A DNA stretch of 64,000 bases from CAZWSX01 sp964636985 (GTDB lineage Bacteria > Planctomycetota > Planctomycetia > Pirellulales > Pirellulaceae). The stretch covers positions 1 to 64,000 of the forward strand of contig CAZWSX010000007.1 in assembly GCA_964636985.1 (NCBI GenBank), in the 5' to 3' direction. A program made the position numbers and the translations under genes. Below the pieces are notes generated by a model. That model was not told where the DNA came from, did not search any database, and was given only the letters and a program-made list of their open reading frames with translations. This document shows, in pieces, positions 8,613 through 17,102 of the stretch. Position 1 is the stretch's first letter. Every line of letters begins with the position of its first letter.

Positions 8613-10220
8613 TTACATCTCCCCGACAGCTGGAGGATCGATCAACCGCTCTTCGAATTCCGACCGAAAGTGTCGAAGAGTGCTCATTGTTGGATTGGGC
8701 GCCGTCTGCCCCAAGCCGCAAAGACTCGTTTGCCCAACCATGTCGCAAAGCCTTTCTAGTCTGGCCAAGTCATCCTGGTGAGCCTTGCCATCGAGAATCT
8801 TCGTCAAGAGACCGTGCATCTGGACCGTCCCTGCTCGGCATGGCACACATTTGCCGCACGATTCGTCGCGGCAAAATTGCATGAAGAATCGAGCGATGTC
8901 GACCATGTCGGTTGACTCATCGAGGACAATCATCCCGCCCGAACCCATGATCGAGCCGATCTTGGCAAGGGAGTCGTAGTCGACCGGCGTATCGAGCAAC
9001 TGGGCCGGAATGCATCCGCCCGATGGTCCTCCTGTCTGCACGGCCTTCACCTTCTTTCCGTCAGGAGCGCCGCCACCAATTTCCTCCACGATTGTTCGTA
9101 GCGGCGTGCCGAGCGGAACCTCGACCAGGCCAGCGTTGGCGATCTGTCCCGTCAGGCAAAACACCTTGGTCCCAGGACTCGTCGGTGTGCCGATGGCGGT
9201 GAACCATTCAGGACCATTGCGGACAATCTTGGGGATGTTGGCAAACGTTTCGACGTTGTTGAGAAGGGTCGGACATCCCCAAAGCCCGTGTTCGGCCGGA
9301 TAGGGAGGACGGGGCGTCGGAATGCCGCGACCTCCCATGATCGAGGCCATCAGCGCCGTCTCTTCGCCGCAAACAAAGGCGCCGCCGCCGACCCGCACTT
9401 CCAATTTGAAATCAAAGGCGGATGAAAAGATTCCCGATCCCAATAGGTTGAGGTGGCTGGCTTGGTGGATCGCCTGCTGCAATCTCGCAATGGCGAGCGT
9501 GTATTCCGCCCGAACGTAGATGTAACCATGATTGGCGCCGACAGCGTACCCGGCGATCGCCATCCCTTCGATCACGCTGTGCGGGTCGCTTTCCAAAACG
9601 CTGCGATTCATGAACGCGCCGGGATCTCCTTCATCGGCGTTACAAACAACGTACCGCTGCGGGCCAGGGCTTTTTGCCACGAGACCCCATTTGACGCCCG
9701 TCGGATATCCGGCGCCGCCGCGGCCTCGCAAACCGCTGCGCACGACGATGTCGATGACGTCGGCCGGTTGAAGTTCCAGGACCGCGCGATGCAAAGCCTC
9801 GTAACCATTCGCGGCGAGGTAGGTCTCAATTCGTTCAGGCTCGACGTGGCCGCAGTTTTCTAAAATGACCGAGACTTGTTTGGCGAAGAATGGGTCGTCG
9901 CCAGTCAACGAGTGGGGCTTGGACTCCGTGGATTCCACTTCGAGCAGGGCCCCGGCCTGATTGGGCGTCACCCTTACGTAACACTTGTCGGTTGGATCGA
10001 CCTGAACGAGCGGCCCCTGGCTGCATAGACGCATGCAACCAACCGGTGCGATGTGAACCTTATCTCCCAGCCCTTCGCTTTCAACAGTTTTCTTCAAACG
10101 TTCGACAATCTCGCCGCCACCCGAGGAAAGGCATCCAGCGGCGACGCAACAGCGCACGACTGTGCCGGGGCGGCCCTGGCGCTCGCGCTGCGCGATATCA
10201 CGAAGCTGGTTGATGTCCAT
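8613..10220 (-). CDS. hoxF: Hydrogenase diaphorase NADH-binding subunit HoxF
   Basis: HoxF is the flavin-containing NAD(H)-oxidising subunit. In order the 535-residue protein has a thioredoxin-like [2Fe-2S] domain (CCVAAGC, then GCMRLC), the NAD-binding glycine region (GLRGRGGAGYPTG), the FMN region (CNADEGDPGAF) and the C-terminal [4Fe-4S] site (CGKCVPCRAG plus a later Cys). I place the start at ATG 10220 (MDINQLRDIA), which fits the usual HoxF length; the frame runs open to 10409 but that part is a shadow of hoxE. It therefore overlaps hoxE by 23 bp. Confidence 0.95.
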   Translation of the reverse strand: MDINQLRDIAQRERQGRPGTVVRCCVAAGCLSSGGGEIVERLKKTVESEGLGDKVHIAPVGCMRLCSQGPLVQVDPTDKCYVRVTPNQAGALLEVESTESKPHSLTGDDPFFAKQVSVILENCGHVEPERIETYLAANGYEALHRAVLELQPADVIDIVVRSGLRGRGGAGYPTGVKWGLVAKSPGPQRYVVCNADEGDPGAFMNRSVLESDPHSVIEGMAIAGYAVGANHGYIYVRAEYTLAIARLQQAIHQASHLNLLGSGIFSSAFDFKLEVRVGGGAFVCGEETALMASIMGGRGIPTPRPPYPAEHGLWGCPTLLNNVETFANIPKIVRNGPEWFTAIGTPTSPGTKVFCLTGQIANAGLVEVPLGTPLRTIVEEIGGGAPDGKKVKAVQTGGPSGGCIPAQLLDTPVDYDSLAKIGSIMGSGGMIVLDESTDMVDIARFFMQFCRDESCGKCVPCRAGTVQMHGLLTKILDGKAHQDDLARLERLCDMVGQTSLCGLGQTAPNPTMSTLRHFRSEFEERLIDPPAVGEM

Positions 10221-10695
10221 GGGTTTTCCAATGGGAAAGGTGCTTCGCAACCGTTTCGGCGGTTTGGTGCCCAACAATCGTGCCGTCGTACACGACGACA
10301 GGAGCGATGCCGCACGCTCCCATGCAACGCGATGCTGCCAATGTGATTTCGCCATCGGGCGTTGTCGTTCCAGGCGGAACTCCAACTTGCTGCTGTGCTG
10401 TCTGGACAAGTTCGAAGCTCCGTTTCACATAGCACGCCGTTCCCAGGCAAACCACACACGTGTGTTTACCAGCGGGCTTAAGCGTGAAGAACTTGTAGAA
10501 CGTGGCGACGCCGAAGACGCGACTGGGCGGCAACTTCAGTTCCCTGGCCACATAATGTAAGGCCTCGCGATCGAGATATCCAAACGCCTGTTGGGCCGTA
10601 TGCAGGACCTCAATCAAGGCGTCCTGCCGCCGATGTTGCCGCTTGATGGCAACATCGAGGATCGCAAAACGGTTGCCGTCGGCGGCCGTTTTCAT
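10198..10695 (-). CDS. hoxE: Hydrogenase diaphorase subunit HoxE
   Basis: HoxE is the NuoE-like [2Fe-2S] subunit of the pentameric HoxEFUYH enzyme. The 165-residue protein has the thioredoxin-like fold with cluster cysteines in VCLGTACYV and ASRCMGACGIAP. Its ATG overlaps the stop of the upstream acyl-CoA synthetase gene by 4 bp, so the metabolic gene and the hydrogenase are almost certainly on one transcript. Presence of HoxE puts the enzyme with the cyanobacterial-type pentamer rather than the HoxFUYH tetramer. Confidence 0.94.
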   Translation of the reverse strand: MKTAADGNRFAILDVAIKRQHRRQDALIEVLHTAQQAFGYLDREALHYVARELKLPPSRVFGVATFYKFFTLKPAGKHTCVVCLGTACYVKRSFELVQTAQQQVGVPPGTTTPDGEITLAASRCMGACGIAPVVVYDGTIVGHQTAETVAKHLSHWKTHGHQPAS

Positions 10696-13394
10696 GACGC
10701 TGCTTCTCCAGGGAGAGTTTTTTCAACGCGAACCACATTCGGAAAATCGCCTCGTCTGGTGCTAAATCCGCGATGACGAAACATCGCGATCATCCGTTCG
10801 TTGTCGATCGACGTTTCGGCCACGATGCGACCGATCTTCCAGTCGCGACAGACTTCAAGGCCGTAGTCCATCAGCAGTGATCCGATACCTTTTCCGTGCC
10901 ACGCATCGGCCACCAAAATGGCAAACTCGGCACTGGTATGATCGGCATCGGCCGAAAGTCGCGAAACACCCACCAATTTTCGTCGGCCTTCCGCCTCGAC
11001 TTCGGCAACAATGGCCAGTTCGCGGTCGTAGTCGATATGACAGAAGCGAGTTGCCATTTCGTGAGTCGTTGTCTTGAACAAATAGCCGAATCGCCGATGG
11101 ATCGATTCGGCCGAGCAACTCCTCAAGAACTCGTGCCACAACGGCTCATCTTCAGGGCGGATGGGGCGAAGCAGGACTGCTGTCCCATCGCGAAGCTGAT
11201 TTCGCCTGACGAGCTCGTCTGGATAGGGTCGGATGGCCAAATGCGAAAACGGCCGAGGGGGATGTTCGATCGCCTTTAAATCGACAACGACGCGCGCATC
11301 GATTGCGACCACTCCTTCTGGAGTAGCCAATAAAGGATTGACATCGAGTTCCAGAATCTCGGGGCAGTCCTCGATCAACTGGGAAAAGCGGAATAGCGCC
11401 TCGTACAGGCGATCCATCGCAACGCCCGGTTTTCCACGAAAGTCCTGAAGCAAGGGCCAAATCCTTAACGACTCCAGCATGCGGCGGGCACGTCTTTCAG
11501 TGAGTGGTGGAAGCTCCAAAGCGTGATCTCCCAGAACCTCGGCAGCAATACCGCCGCTTCCCACCAAGAGTACCGATCCGAAGACCGGGTCTCGCTTCGC
11601 GCCGACGATGAGTTCGCGGCCGTTGGGATGGACGACCATTTGCTGGACGGTCACGCCATCGATATGCGCATCCGGTCGCTTAGTGCGCGCCCGTTCAACA
11701 ATTCGATCGAACGCGGCCTCGACCTCGGCTTCCGTCGCGAGATTCAACTCGACACCTCCCACTTCTGATTTGTGGGTGATGTCGGGCGAAAAGATCTTCA
11801 TCGCGACAGGGAATCCAAGTTGGCGACTTATCGATACGGCTTCTTCCGCTGTCTTTGCGACGAGCGTCTTCACTACGGGAATACCGTACGCGGCGAGTAG
11901 CGACTTGGCCGCGTACTCGGAGAGAAGGTCGCGCTGCAACCGCAGTGCCTCGGCGAAGATCGCCTTTCGTTCTTCTGGCTTGGCTTCAAAGTTGATCGCG
12001 ATATCGCGGGGTGTATCGTAAAGGACGTCTCGTCGCCGTTTGTACCGCAAAAGATAGCTAAAAGCGCGAATAGCGCTGTCAGGCGAAGGATAGGTCGGAA
12101 TTCCGGCCCTGGCAAAGAGGCTGCGACCCTGAATCACCCGCTCTCCACCCATCCATGAACTGAAGATCGGCTTGTCCGAATGCCGCGCAGCATCGATCAC
12201 CATTTCGGCGGCTTTAGTCGGTTCGGTCATGGCCTGGGGAGACAAGATCACGAGGCCGCCATCGACGCCTTTGTCGTCGAGCACAGCCTCAACCGCATGC
12301 GCGAAGCGCTCGGGCGTCGCATCTCCGATGATGTCCACGGGGTTCCCATGCGACCAATTGGAGGGCAAGTGCTCACCGAGTCGCTTGACCGTCGATTCGG
12401 ACAGCTCCGCCAGCGTGCCGCGATTGCTCAACAACGAATCGGTCGCCATCACGCCTGGACCGCCGGCATTGGTCACAATGGCCAGTCGCGGGCCCAACGG
12501 AGCTTTGGTTCGTGCGAGGAGCTGCGCGCAATCGAATAAGTCGTCGATTTCAAAAACGCGGACGATGCCCGCTCGTGCAAAGGCCGCTTCGTAAACGCTG
12601 TCGACACCGGCCATCGCTCCGGTATGGGATGTGGCCGCCTTGGCGGAGGCCGCGAATCGTCCGGCCTTGTAGGCGATGATCGGTTTGTTTCGCGTGAACG
12701 CCCTCGCCGCAGACATGAACTGGCGAGCGTTCGTAATCGATTCGGCGTACAGGATGATCGATTCGGTCGCCGGATCGGTCGATAGATAGTCGATAATATC
12801 GGCCATGCCGACGTCCAGCATGTTTCCCAGCGACACAAAGAACGAGAAGCCTACATTCTCCATTTTCGCCCAATCGAGCACCGACGAACACAGTGCACCC
12901 GATTGAGAAACGAAAGCGACGTTTCCCTTGGGAGGCATGTCTCGCACAAAGCTCACATTCAGCCCATGATGGGGCGCCATGAAGCCAAGGCAATTAGGTC
13001 CCAAGACGCGCATCGGGGCGAACCGTTTGGCTTCGGCCGCGACTTCCATTTCCAGTTGCTTGCCGGCTTCGCCGACTTCGCGAAATCCAGCCGACAAAAT
13101 GAGAACCGCCCGAACGCCCGCCTGGCCGCATTCGCGCGTCACCATTGGGACCGCCGCGGCAGGCGTGCAAACGACGGCTAAGTCGACGGCTTGACCAATG
13201 TCACTCACGTGAGCAAAGCATCGGCGGCCCTGCAGTTCGCTGTGCTTCGGATTCACCGGGAAGATGCGAATCGATTCGGTGAAGTGCGAAAGATTCCCCA
13301 ACACGGTGTGGCCAACGCTTCCTTGCTTCCCGCTGGCGCCAATGATGGCGATCGTCTTGGGAGAGAATAAAGCATCCAAGTTGCGGATCGACAT
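10692..13394 (-). CDS. ADP-forming acyl-CoA synthetase fused to a GNAT acetyltransferase
   Basis: The 900-residue protein combines a CoA-binding/ligase alpha region (from FSPKTIAIIGAS), an ATP-grasp beta region (about residues 480-700, LSEYAAKSLLAAYGIP) and a C-terminal GNAT domain (about 735-900, with GKGIGSLLMDY). This is the architecture of PatZ/Pka lysine acetyltransferases and of ADP-forming acetyl-CoA synthetases. The histidine that is phosphorylated in the ADP-forming enzymes is present (SHTGA, His257), so real acetyl-CoA/acetate + ATP chemistry is possible; whether the main job is ATP formation or protein acetylation cannot be told from sequence. It lies between ppsA (85-bp gap) and hoxE (4-bp overlap), which suggests fermentation: H2 from Hox and acetate with ATP from this enzyme. 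Confidence 0.88.
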   Translation of the reverse strand: MSIRNLDALFSPKTIAIIGASGKQGSVGHTVLGNLSHFTESIRIFPVNPKHSELQGRRCFAHVSDIGQAVDLAVVCTPAAAVPMVTRECGQAGVRAVLILSAGFREVGEAGKQLEMEVAAEAKRFAPMRVLGPNCLGFMAPHHGLNVSFVRDMPPKGNVAFVSQSGALCSSVLDWAKMENVGFSFFVSLGNMLDVGMADIIDYLSTDPATESIILYAESITNARQFMSAARAFTRNKPIIAYKAGRFAASAKAATSHTGAMAGVDSVYEAAFARAGIVRVFEIDDLFDCAQLLARTKAPLGPRLAIVTNAGGPGVMATDSLLSNRGTLAELSESTVKRLGEHLPSNWSHGNPVDIIGDATPERFAHAVEAVLDDKGVDGGLVILSPQAMTEPTKAAEMVIDAARHSDKPIFSSWMGGERVIQGRSLFARAGIPTYPSPDSAIRAFSYLLRYKRRRDVLYDTPRDIAINFEAKPEERKAIFAEALRLQRDLLSEYAAKSLLAAYGIPVVKTLVAKTAEEAVSISRQLGFPVAMKIFSPDITHKSEVGGVELNLATEAEVEAAFDRIVERARTKRPDAHIDGVTVQQMVVHPNGRELIVGAKRDPVFGSVLLVGSGGIAAEVLGDHALELPPLTERRARRMLESLRIWPLLQDFRGKPGVAMDRLYEALFRFSQLIEDCPEILELDVNPLLATPEGVVAIDARVVVDLKAIEHPPRPFSHLAIRPYPDELVRRNQLRDGTAVLLRPIRPEDEPLWHEFLRSCSAESIHRRFGYLFKTTTHEMATRFCHIDYDRELAIVAEVEAEGRRKLVGVSRLSADADHTSAEFAILVADAWHGKGIGSLLMDYGLEVCRDWKIGRIVAETSIDNERMIAMFRHRGFSTRRGDFPNVVRVEKTLPGEAAS

Positions 13395-13480
13395 GGCGCC
13401 ACCAACAATGTGACAAACGCGATGACCAGCGAGAGTGCTCGCTATCTTACCGCGCGCGGCGGTTGACTTTGCGAGGCGAG

Positions 13481-15895
13481 CTACCTTGTGAGACGCTGTT
13501 CCATCTCCGCAATTTTGAGAGTTGTTTTAAGAACAACGTCCGGGTTAAGTGAAATACTGTCGATTCCTTGCTGCACGAGGAACTGGGCAAATTCGGGGTA
13601 GTCGCTCGGTGCCTGGCCGCAAATTCCAATCTTTCGACCGGTCGCTTTCACGCGGCGAATCCCCTCGGCCAGGAATCGCATGACGGCCGGATCACGCTCA
13701 TTAAAAACATGAGCAACGATCTCAGAATCACGATCCACCCCTAAGGTCAGTTGGGTGAGGTCGTTGGATCCAATCGAAAAACCGTCGAAAATCGTGGCAA
13801 AGGCCTCGGCTTCAATGATGTTGCTGGGGATTTCGCACATCACATAGATTTCGAGGCCGTTTTCGCCTCGCCGCAGGCCGTGTTCGGCCATGATGGCCTG
13901 CACCTTTTTTCCCTCTTCGACGGTTCGGCAGAAAGGGACCATCAACTTAACGTTGGTCAGGCCCATCACATCGCGAACTCGCTTGAGTGCCTGGCACTCC
14001 AAGGCAAACGCGTCGCGAAAGCGTGGGTCGTAGTAGCGCGACGCCCCGCGGAACCCGAGCATCGGGTTTTCTTCAACCGGTTCGAATTGCTTACCGCCAA
14101 TCAGATTGGCATATTCGTTGGTCTTGAAATCGCTGAGTCGCACGATCACATCGCGCGGATAGAACGCGGCGGCGATCATTCCAACGCCCTGAGCCAATTG
14201 GTCTACGAAGAATTGAGGTCGGTGCTTGTATCCAAACGTCAACTTGTCGATTTGAGCCTTTGCCTCCGAGTCTTGCAGCTGGTCGTAGCGCAACAAGGCT
14301 AACGGATGGACGCGCACGTGATTGCTGATGATGAATTCAATGCGAGCCAGTCCCACTCCGTCGTTGGGAATTTGCGACAAGGCGAAAACCTCGTCGGGGT
14401 TCCCCACGTTCATCATCACTCTGGTCTTTGGCCGCGGCAGATTTTGGATGTCGATCCGGTCGACCTCAAACGGCAGGATGCCCTCGTAAACGACTCCCGA
14501 CTCTCCCTCCGCGCAGCACACGGTCACCTCTTGGCCATCCCGAACCACTTCCGTTCCATTCAAGGTACCTACAATGGCAGGTAACCCGAGTTCACGACTG
14601 ACGATGGCCGCGTGACACGTCCGTCCGCCGCGGTTGGTCACGATCGCAGCCGCACGCTTCATAATGGGTTCCCAGTCGGGATCGGTCTTGTCGGTGATCA
14701 ACACCTCTCCTTGCTGAAGTTGTTGCAGAGCTTCGACATCGCGAATGATGCGGGTTTTTCCGCTCCCAATCCGTTCGCCGATAGCCCGCCCACGCACAAC
14801 TTCTCGGCCTCGGCCTTCCAGGTGATAGGTCTCCAGCACCTCGTTGCCGCGTTGCGACTGGACTGTCTCGGGCCTCGCTTGCACGATAAAGAGGTCGCCT
14901 GTCTTGCCGTCCTTGGCCCATTCCATGTCCATCGGGGTTGGGCGGCCATGGTGAGCGGAGTAGTGGTCCTCGATTTGACAGGCCCACTTCGCGAGGGTCA
15001 GGATGTCTTCGTCGTTGATGGCAAACTTGCGGCGATCATCTTGCGAGACAGGAATGTTTCTAACCATTCGCCCGCCATTGGTGTCGTAGACAAGCTTGAA
15101 CTCCTTGCTTCCCACGACCTTCTTTAAGATGGGACGAAAGCCCGCACGAAGCGTCGGCTTGAAAACGCAGTACTCGTCGGGGTTGATCACGCCCTGTACG
15201 ACGTTCTCTCCCAGTCCGAATGCGGCATTGATGAGAACGGCATCCCTGAAACCACTTTCTGTGTCGATCGAGAACATCACTCCTGATGCTCCCAGGTCGG
15301 CTCGCACCATTCTTTGTACGCCGACCGACAAGGCGATCTTTGTGTTGTCGAATCCTTTGTCGGCACGGTAGGAGATGGCGCGATCGGTATACAGCGATGC
15401 AAAGCAGCGCACGCAAGTGTTCAGCAGTCCCTGCTCGCCTTGCACGTTCAGATAGGTTTCTTGTTGCCCGGCAAAGCTTGCATCGGGCAAGTCTTCGGCG
15501 GTGGCGCTGCTGCGAACGGCGACATCCGGCGAGCCCGATTGGTCGGTCGCTAACGACTGGTACGCCTTCAGGATCGACACCGCGATGGCTTCCGGCAAAG
15601 TTGATTCCAGAATAGCATTGCGAATTTCTTTACCGCGGCGTTGAAGGCTTTCTAAATTGCGCGTGTCGAGCCCGGAAAGGAGGGCCGGTATTCGCTCAGT
15701 GAGTTTGTTTGCGCGAAGGAACTCGCGATAGGCGTCGGCCGTGATCGCGAATCCATTGGGCACCTTGATCCCTGCGGGCGTCAGCCGGCAGTAGAGTTCA
15801 CCTAGCGACGCATTCTTTCCCCCGACTAGCCCGACATCATTCATGCCGATTTCGCCGAACATCCGCACCCAACGGTCCGAGTCATTGCGAGCCAT
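13481..15895 (-). CDS. ppsA: Phosphoenolpyruvate synthase
   Basis: PEP synthase makes phosphoenolpyruvate from pyruvate and ATP. The 804-residue product has the N-terminal nucleotide-binding start (GLVGGKNASLGEL), the phosphohistidine domain (GGRTCHAAIVSRE) and the C-terminal PEP/pyruvate domain with the catalytic Cys region GICGQAPSDYPEF. I choose ATG 15895, because GGAAGG lies 6-7 nt ahead and the length then fits; the frame continues to 15964 without further homology. It is the first gene of the long minus-strand operon ending in hypB. No sigma-54 type promoter is visible ahead of it, in contrast to its stress-gene neighbours. Confidence 0.93.
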   Translation of the reverse strand: MARNDSDRWVRMFGEIGMNDVGLVGGKNASLGELYCRLTPAGIKVPNGFAITADAYREFLRANKLTERIPALLSGLDTRNLESLQRRGKEIRNAILESTLPEAIAVSILKAYQSLATDQSGSPDVAVRSSATAEDLPDASFAGQQETYLNVQGEQGLLNTCVRCFASLYTDRAISYRADKGFDNTKIALSVGVQRMVRADLGASGVMFSIDTESGFRDAVLINAAFGLGENVVQGVINPDEYCVFKPTLRAGFRPILKKVVGSKEFKLVYDTNGGRMVRNIPVSQDDRRKFAINDEDILTLAKWACQIEDHYSAHHGRPTPMDMEWAKDGKTGDLFIVQARPETVQSQRGNEVLETYHLEGRGREVVRGRAIGERIGSGKTRIIRDVEALQQLQQGEVLITDKTDPDWEPIMKRAAAIVTNRGGRTCHAAIVSRELGLPAIVGTLNGTEVVRDGQEVTVCCAEGESGVVYEGILPFEVDRIDIQNLPRPKTRVMMNVGNPDEVFALSQIPNDGVGLARIEFIISNHVRVHPLALLRYDQLQDSEAKAQIDKLTFGYKHRPQFFVDQLAQGVGMIAAAFYPRDVIVRLSDFKTNEYANLIGGKQFEPVEENPMLGFRGASRYYDPRFRDAFALECQALKRVRDVMGLTNVKLMVPFCRTVEEGKKVQAIMAEHGLRRGENGLEIYVMCEIPSNIIEAEAFATIFDGFSIGSNDLTQLTLGVDRDSEIVAHVFNERDPAVMRFLAEGIRRVKATGRKIGICGQAPSDYPEFAQFLVQQGIDSISLNPDVVLKTTLKIAEMEQRLTR

Positions 15896-16048
15896 AGTGC
15901 ACCTTCCGGGCGTCGCGTTCGACGCGCTGTTTCGTCGTAGAGGTTGTCGCTGAGCGGACAGCAAAAGTGGCTAATCAAGGCATCGCACACAGCCCGTTGC
16001 TGCGGTTTACCTTGAGCATTCGCCGTGGATAGGTGCCCCGCGGCGCGA

Positions 16049-16093
16049 GACCGTGGGGCATGTGGCCGTGGGACATGCGACCGTGGAGCACGG
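16049..16093. repeat. Three tandem 15-nt repeats
   Basis: Three imperfect direct copies of a 15-nt unit (about RRCCGTGGRRCAYGN) start at 16049, 16064 and 16079, in the gap between hsp20 (downstream of its stop) and ppsA. The units read gaccgtggggcatgt, ggccgtgggacatgc and gaccgtggagcacgg. No function is evident; slipped-strand duplication is the simplest explanation. Confidence 0.85.
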
Positions 16094-16110
16094 CCGGACG
16101 AACTCGACGG

Positions 16111-16581
16111 CTAACCTTTGACGCTTACCTTCTTGACCTTTGCGTCGTCACATTTGGGCAATTTCACCGTCAGCACGCCCTTGGTATAGTCGGCGGCGAC
16201 TTCTCCCTCGTTCACGTTGCAAGGCAGCGACAGCGTTCGAGAAAAGCTGCCGCTGCGCCGTTCGACGCGGCGGAACGTCTTGCCCCGCTCGTCTTTCTCT
16301 TCTTTCCGCTGGCCGCTGATGGTCACCGTGTTGCCGTGGACTTGCACATCGATGTCTTTGGCTTCCATTCCCGGAAGATCCACGCGAACCTCGAATGCGT
16401 TGGCCTCTTCGACCAGGTCGGCCGACGGCGCGAAGGGACCCGCGAACCAACCCTTCTCCTGCTCGCCATTCCAAAAACGGGCGATCAGATCGTCCATTTC
16501 TTGCCGCAGCATGGAAAGCGGATTCTGACTTGGTGCCGCAACGGGTGCCTGAGGACGCGACTTAGCGATGGTTGTGGACAT
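16111..16581 (-). CDS. Small heat-shock protein Hsp20
   Basis: A 156-residue alpha-crystallin family chaperone that holds unfolding proteins under stress. The crystallin domain covers about residues 50-150 (ADLVEEANAFEVRVDLPG, then ISGQRKEEKDERG and a GVLTVKLPK strand). I choose ATG 16581 because a strong GGGAGGAG Shine-Dalgarno lies just ahead; the longer open frame to 17112 has no homology. A sigma-54 promoter (16632-16647) lies about 40 nt upstream of the start, with a divergent one serving the next gene. In mycobacteria Hsp20 (HspX) is a hallmark of the hypoxia regulon; here the context suggests a similar use. Confidence 0.93.
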   Translation of the reverse strand: MSTTIAKSRPQAPVAAPSQNPLSMLRQEMDDLIARFWNGEQEKGWFAGPFAPSADLVEEANAFEVRVDLPGMEAKDIDVQVHGNTVTISGQRKEEKDERGKTFRRVERRSGSFSRTLSLPCNVNEGEVAADYTKGVLTVKLPKCDDAKVKKVSVKG

Positions 16582-16631
16582 GGCGAACTCCTCCCTAAGG
16601 GTGAAAAAGGACAGACGGTACGCCGTGCAGT

Positions 16632-16647
16632 AGCAAGGCCTGTACCA
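16632..16647 (-). promoter_or_regulatory. Sigma-54 (-24/-12) promoter for hsp20
   Basis: Read on the minus strand the site is TGGTACAGGCCTTGCT: GG at -24 and GC at -12 with exactly 10 nt between them, TTGC intact. Transcription should begin near 16621, leaving a leader of about 40 nt with the strong Shine-Dalgarno of hsp20. Confidence 0.75.
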
Positions 16648-16841
16648 GTTGCTCCTCGCTCCAAAGTGCCGCGATAACCGCGGCCGCGTTGATGCGTAAA
16701 CCGTGGCTCGAAGTGGGGGAATTCGCAGAGTGAACCGTTTCGCACAGCGTTCCCCCGTGCGCCCGCGCGCTCGCCGTGGACGGAAGCCTAAAAAAAGCCG
16801 GGGATATCTACTCATCGCCTGCGAATTACCGAAAAAGAAGC

Positions 16842-16857
16842 TGGCATAACGATTGCG
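16842..16857 (+). promoter_or_regulatory. Sigma-54 (-24/-12) promoter for the baeRF gene
   Basis: TGGCATAACGATTGCG matches the consensus TGGCAC-N5-TTGC at nearly every fixed position, with GG-N10-GC spacing. It points to the gene at 17103 and probably also drives the alcohol dehydrogenase gene behind it. Predicted start near 16868. Confidence 0.75.
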
Positions 16858-17102
16858 ATGACAAGTCCCAGGACGTCTCAGGCGACGTCTTGAAGCCGTC
16901 GTCGTGGAGGTGCCCGTGACGGTTGCAAATGAAAGTCGCGTTATGGTCTCAATGTGCAGACAAAGACAGCGGGGCGGCCAATGGGTGGGAATCGGTAGCT
17001 GAGTGACGTCACCATCGCGGCCTCTCTCTCCTTGACCCCCGCTGTTTTCTTTGTCGCCTACGTCGTTACCCCTCGATTGAAAATAGGAAGAAGAGGTGCA
17101 GC

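Larger units (their letters stand above)
16582..17102. other. Divergent intergenic region between hsp20 and the baeRF gene
   Basis: 521 bp with no credible gene. It holds two back-to-back sigma-54 promoters (16632-16647 minus, 16842-16857 plus) about 200 bp apart, so one activator site between them could serve both. A GATGCGTA word at 16691-16698 recurs near the CBS promoter (19283). The 235 nt between the plus promoter and the gene at 17103 form a long leader of unknown role. Confidence 0.6.

Noticed and set aside
7674..8759. 361-codon plus-strand open frame opposite hoxY/hoxU
   Set aside because: Antisense to genes with full iron-sulfur motifs; the product is His/Arg-rich without domain features.
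15896..16110. Search for a sigma-54 promoter ahead of ppsA
   Set aside because: No GG-N10-GC match in the correct orientation with a proper -24 box; the ppsA-hox operon seems to use another promoter type.
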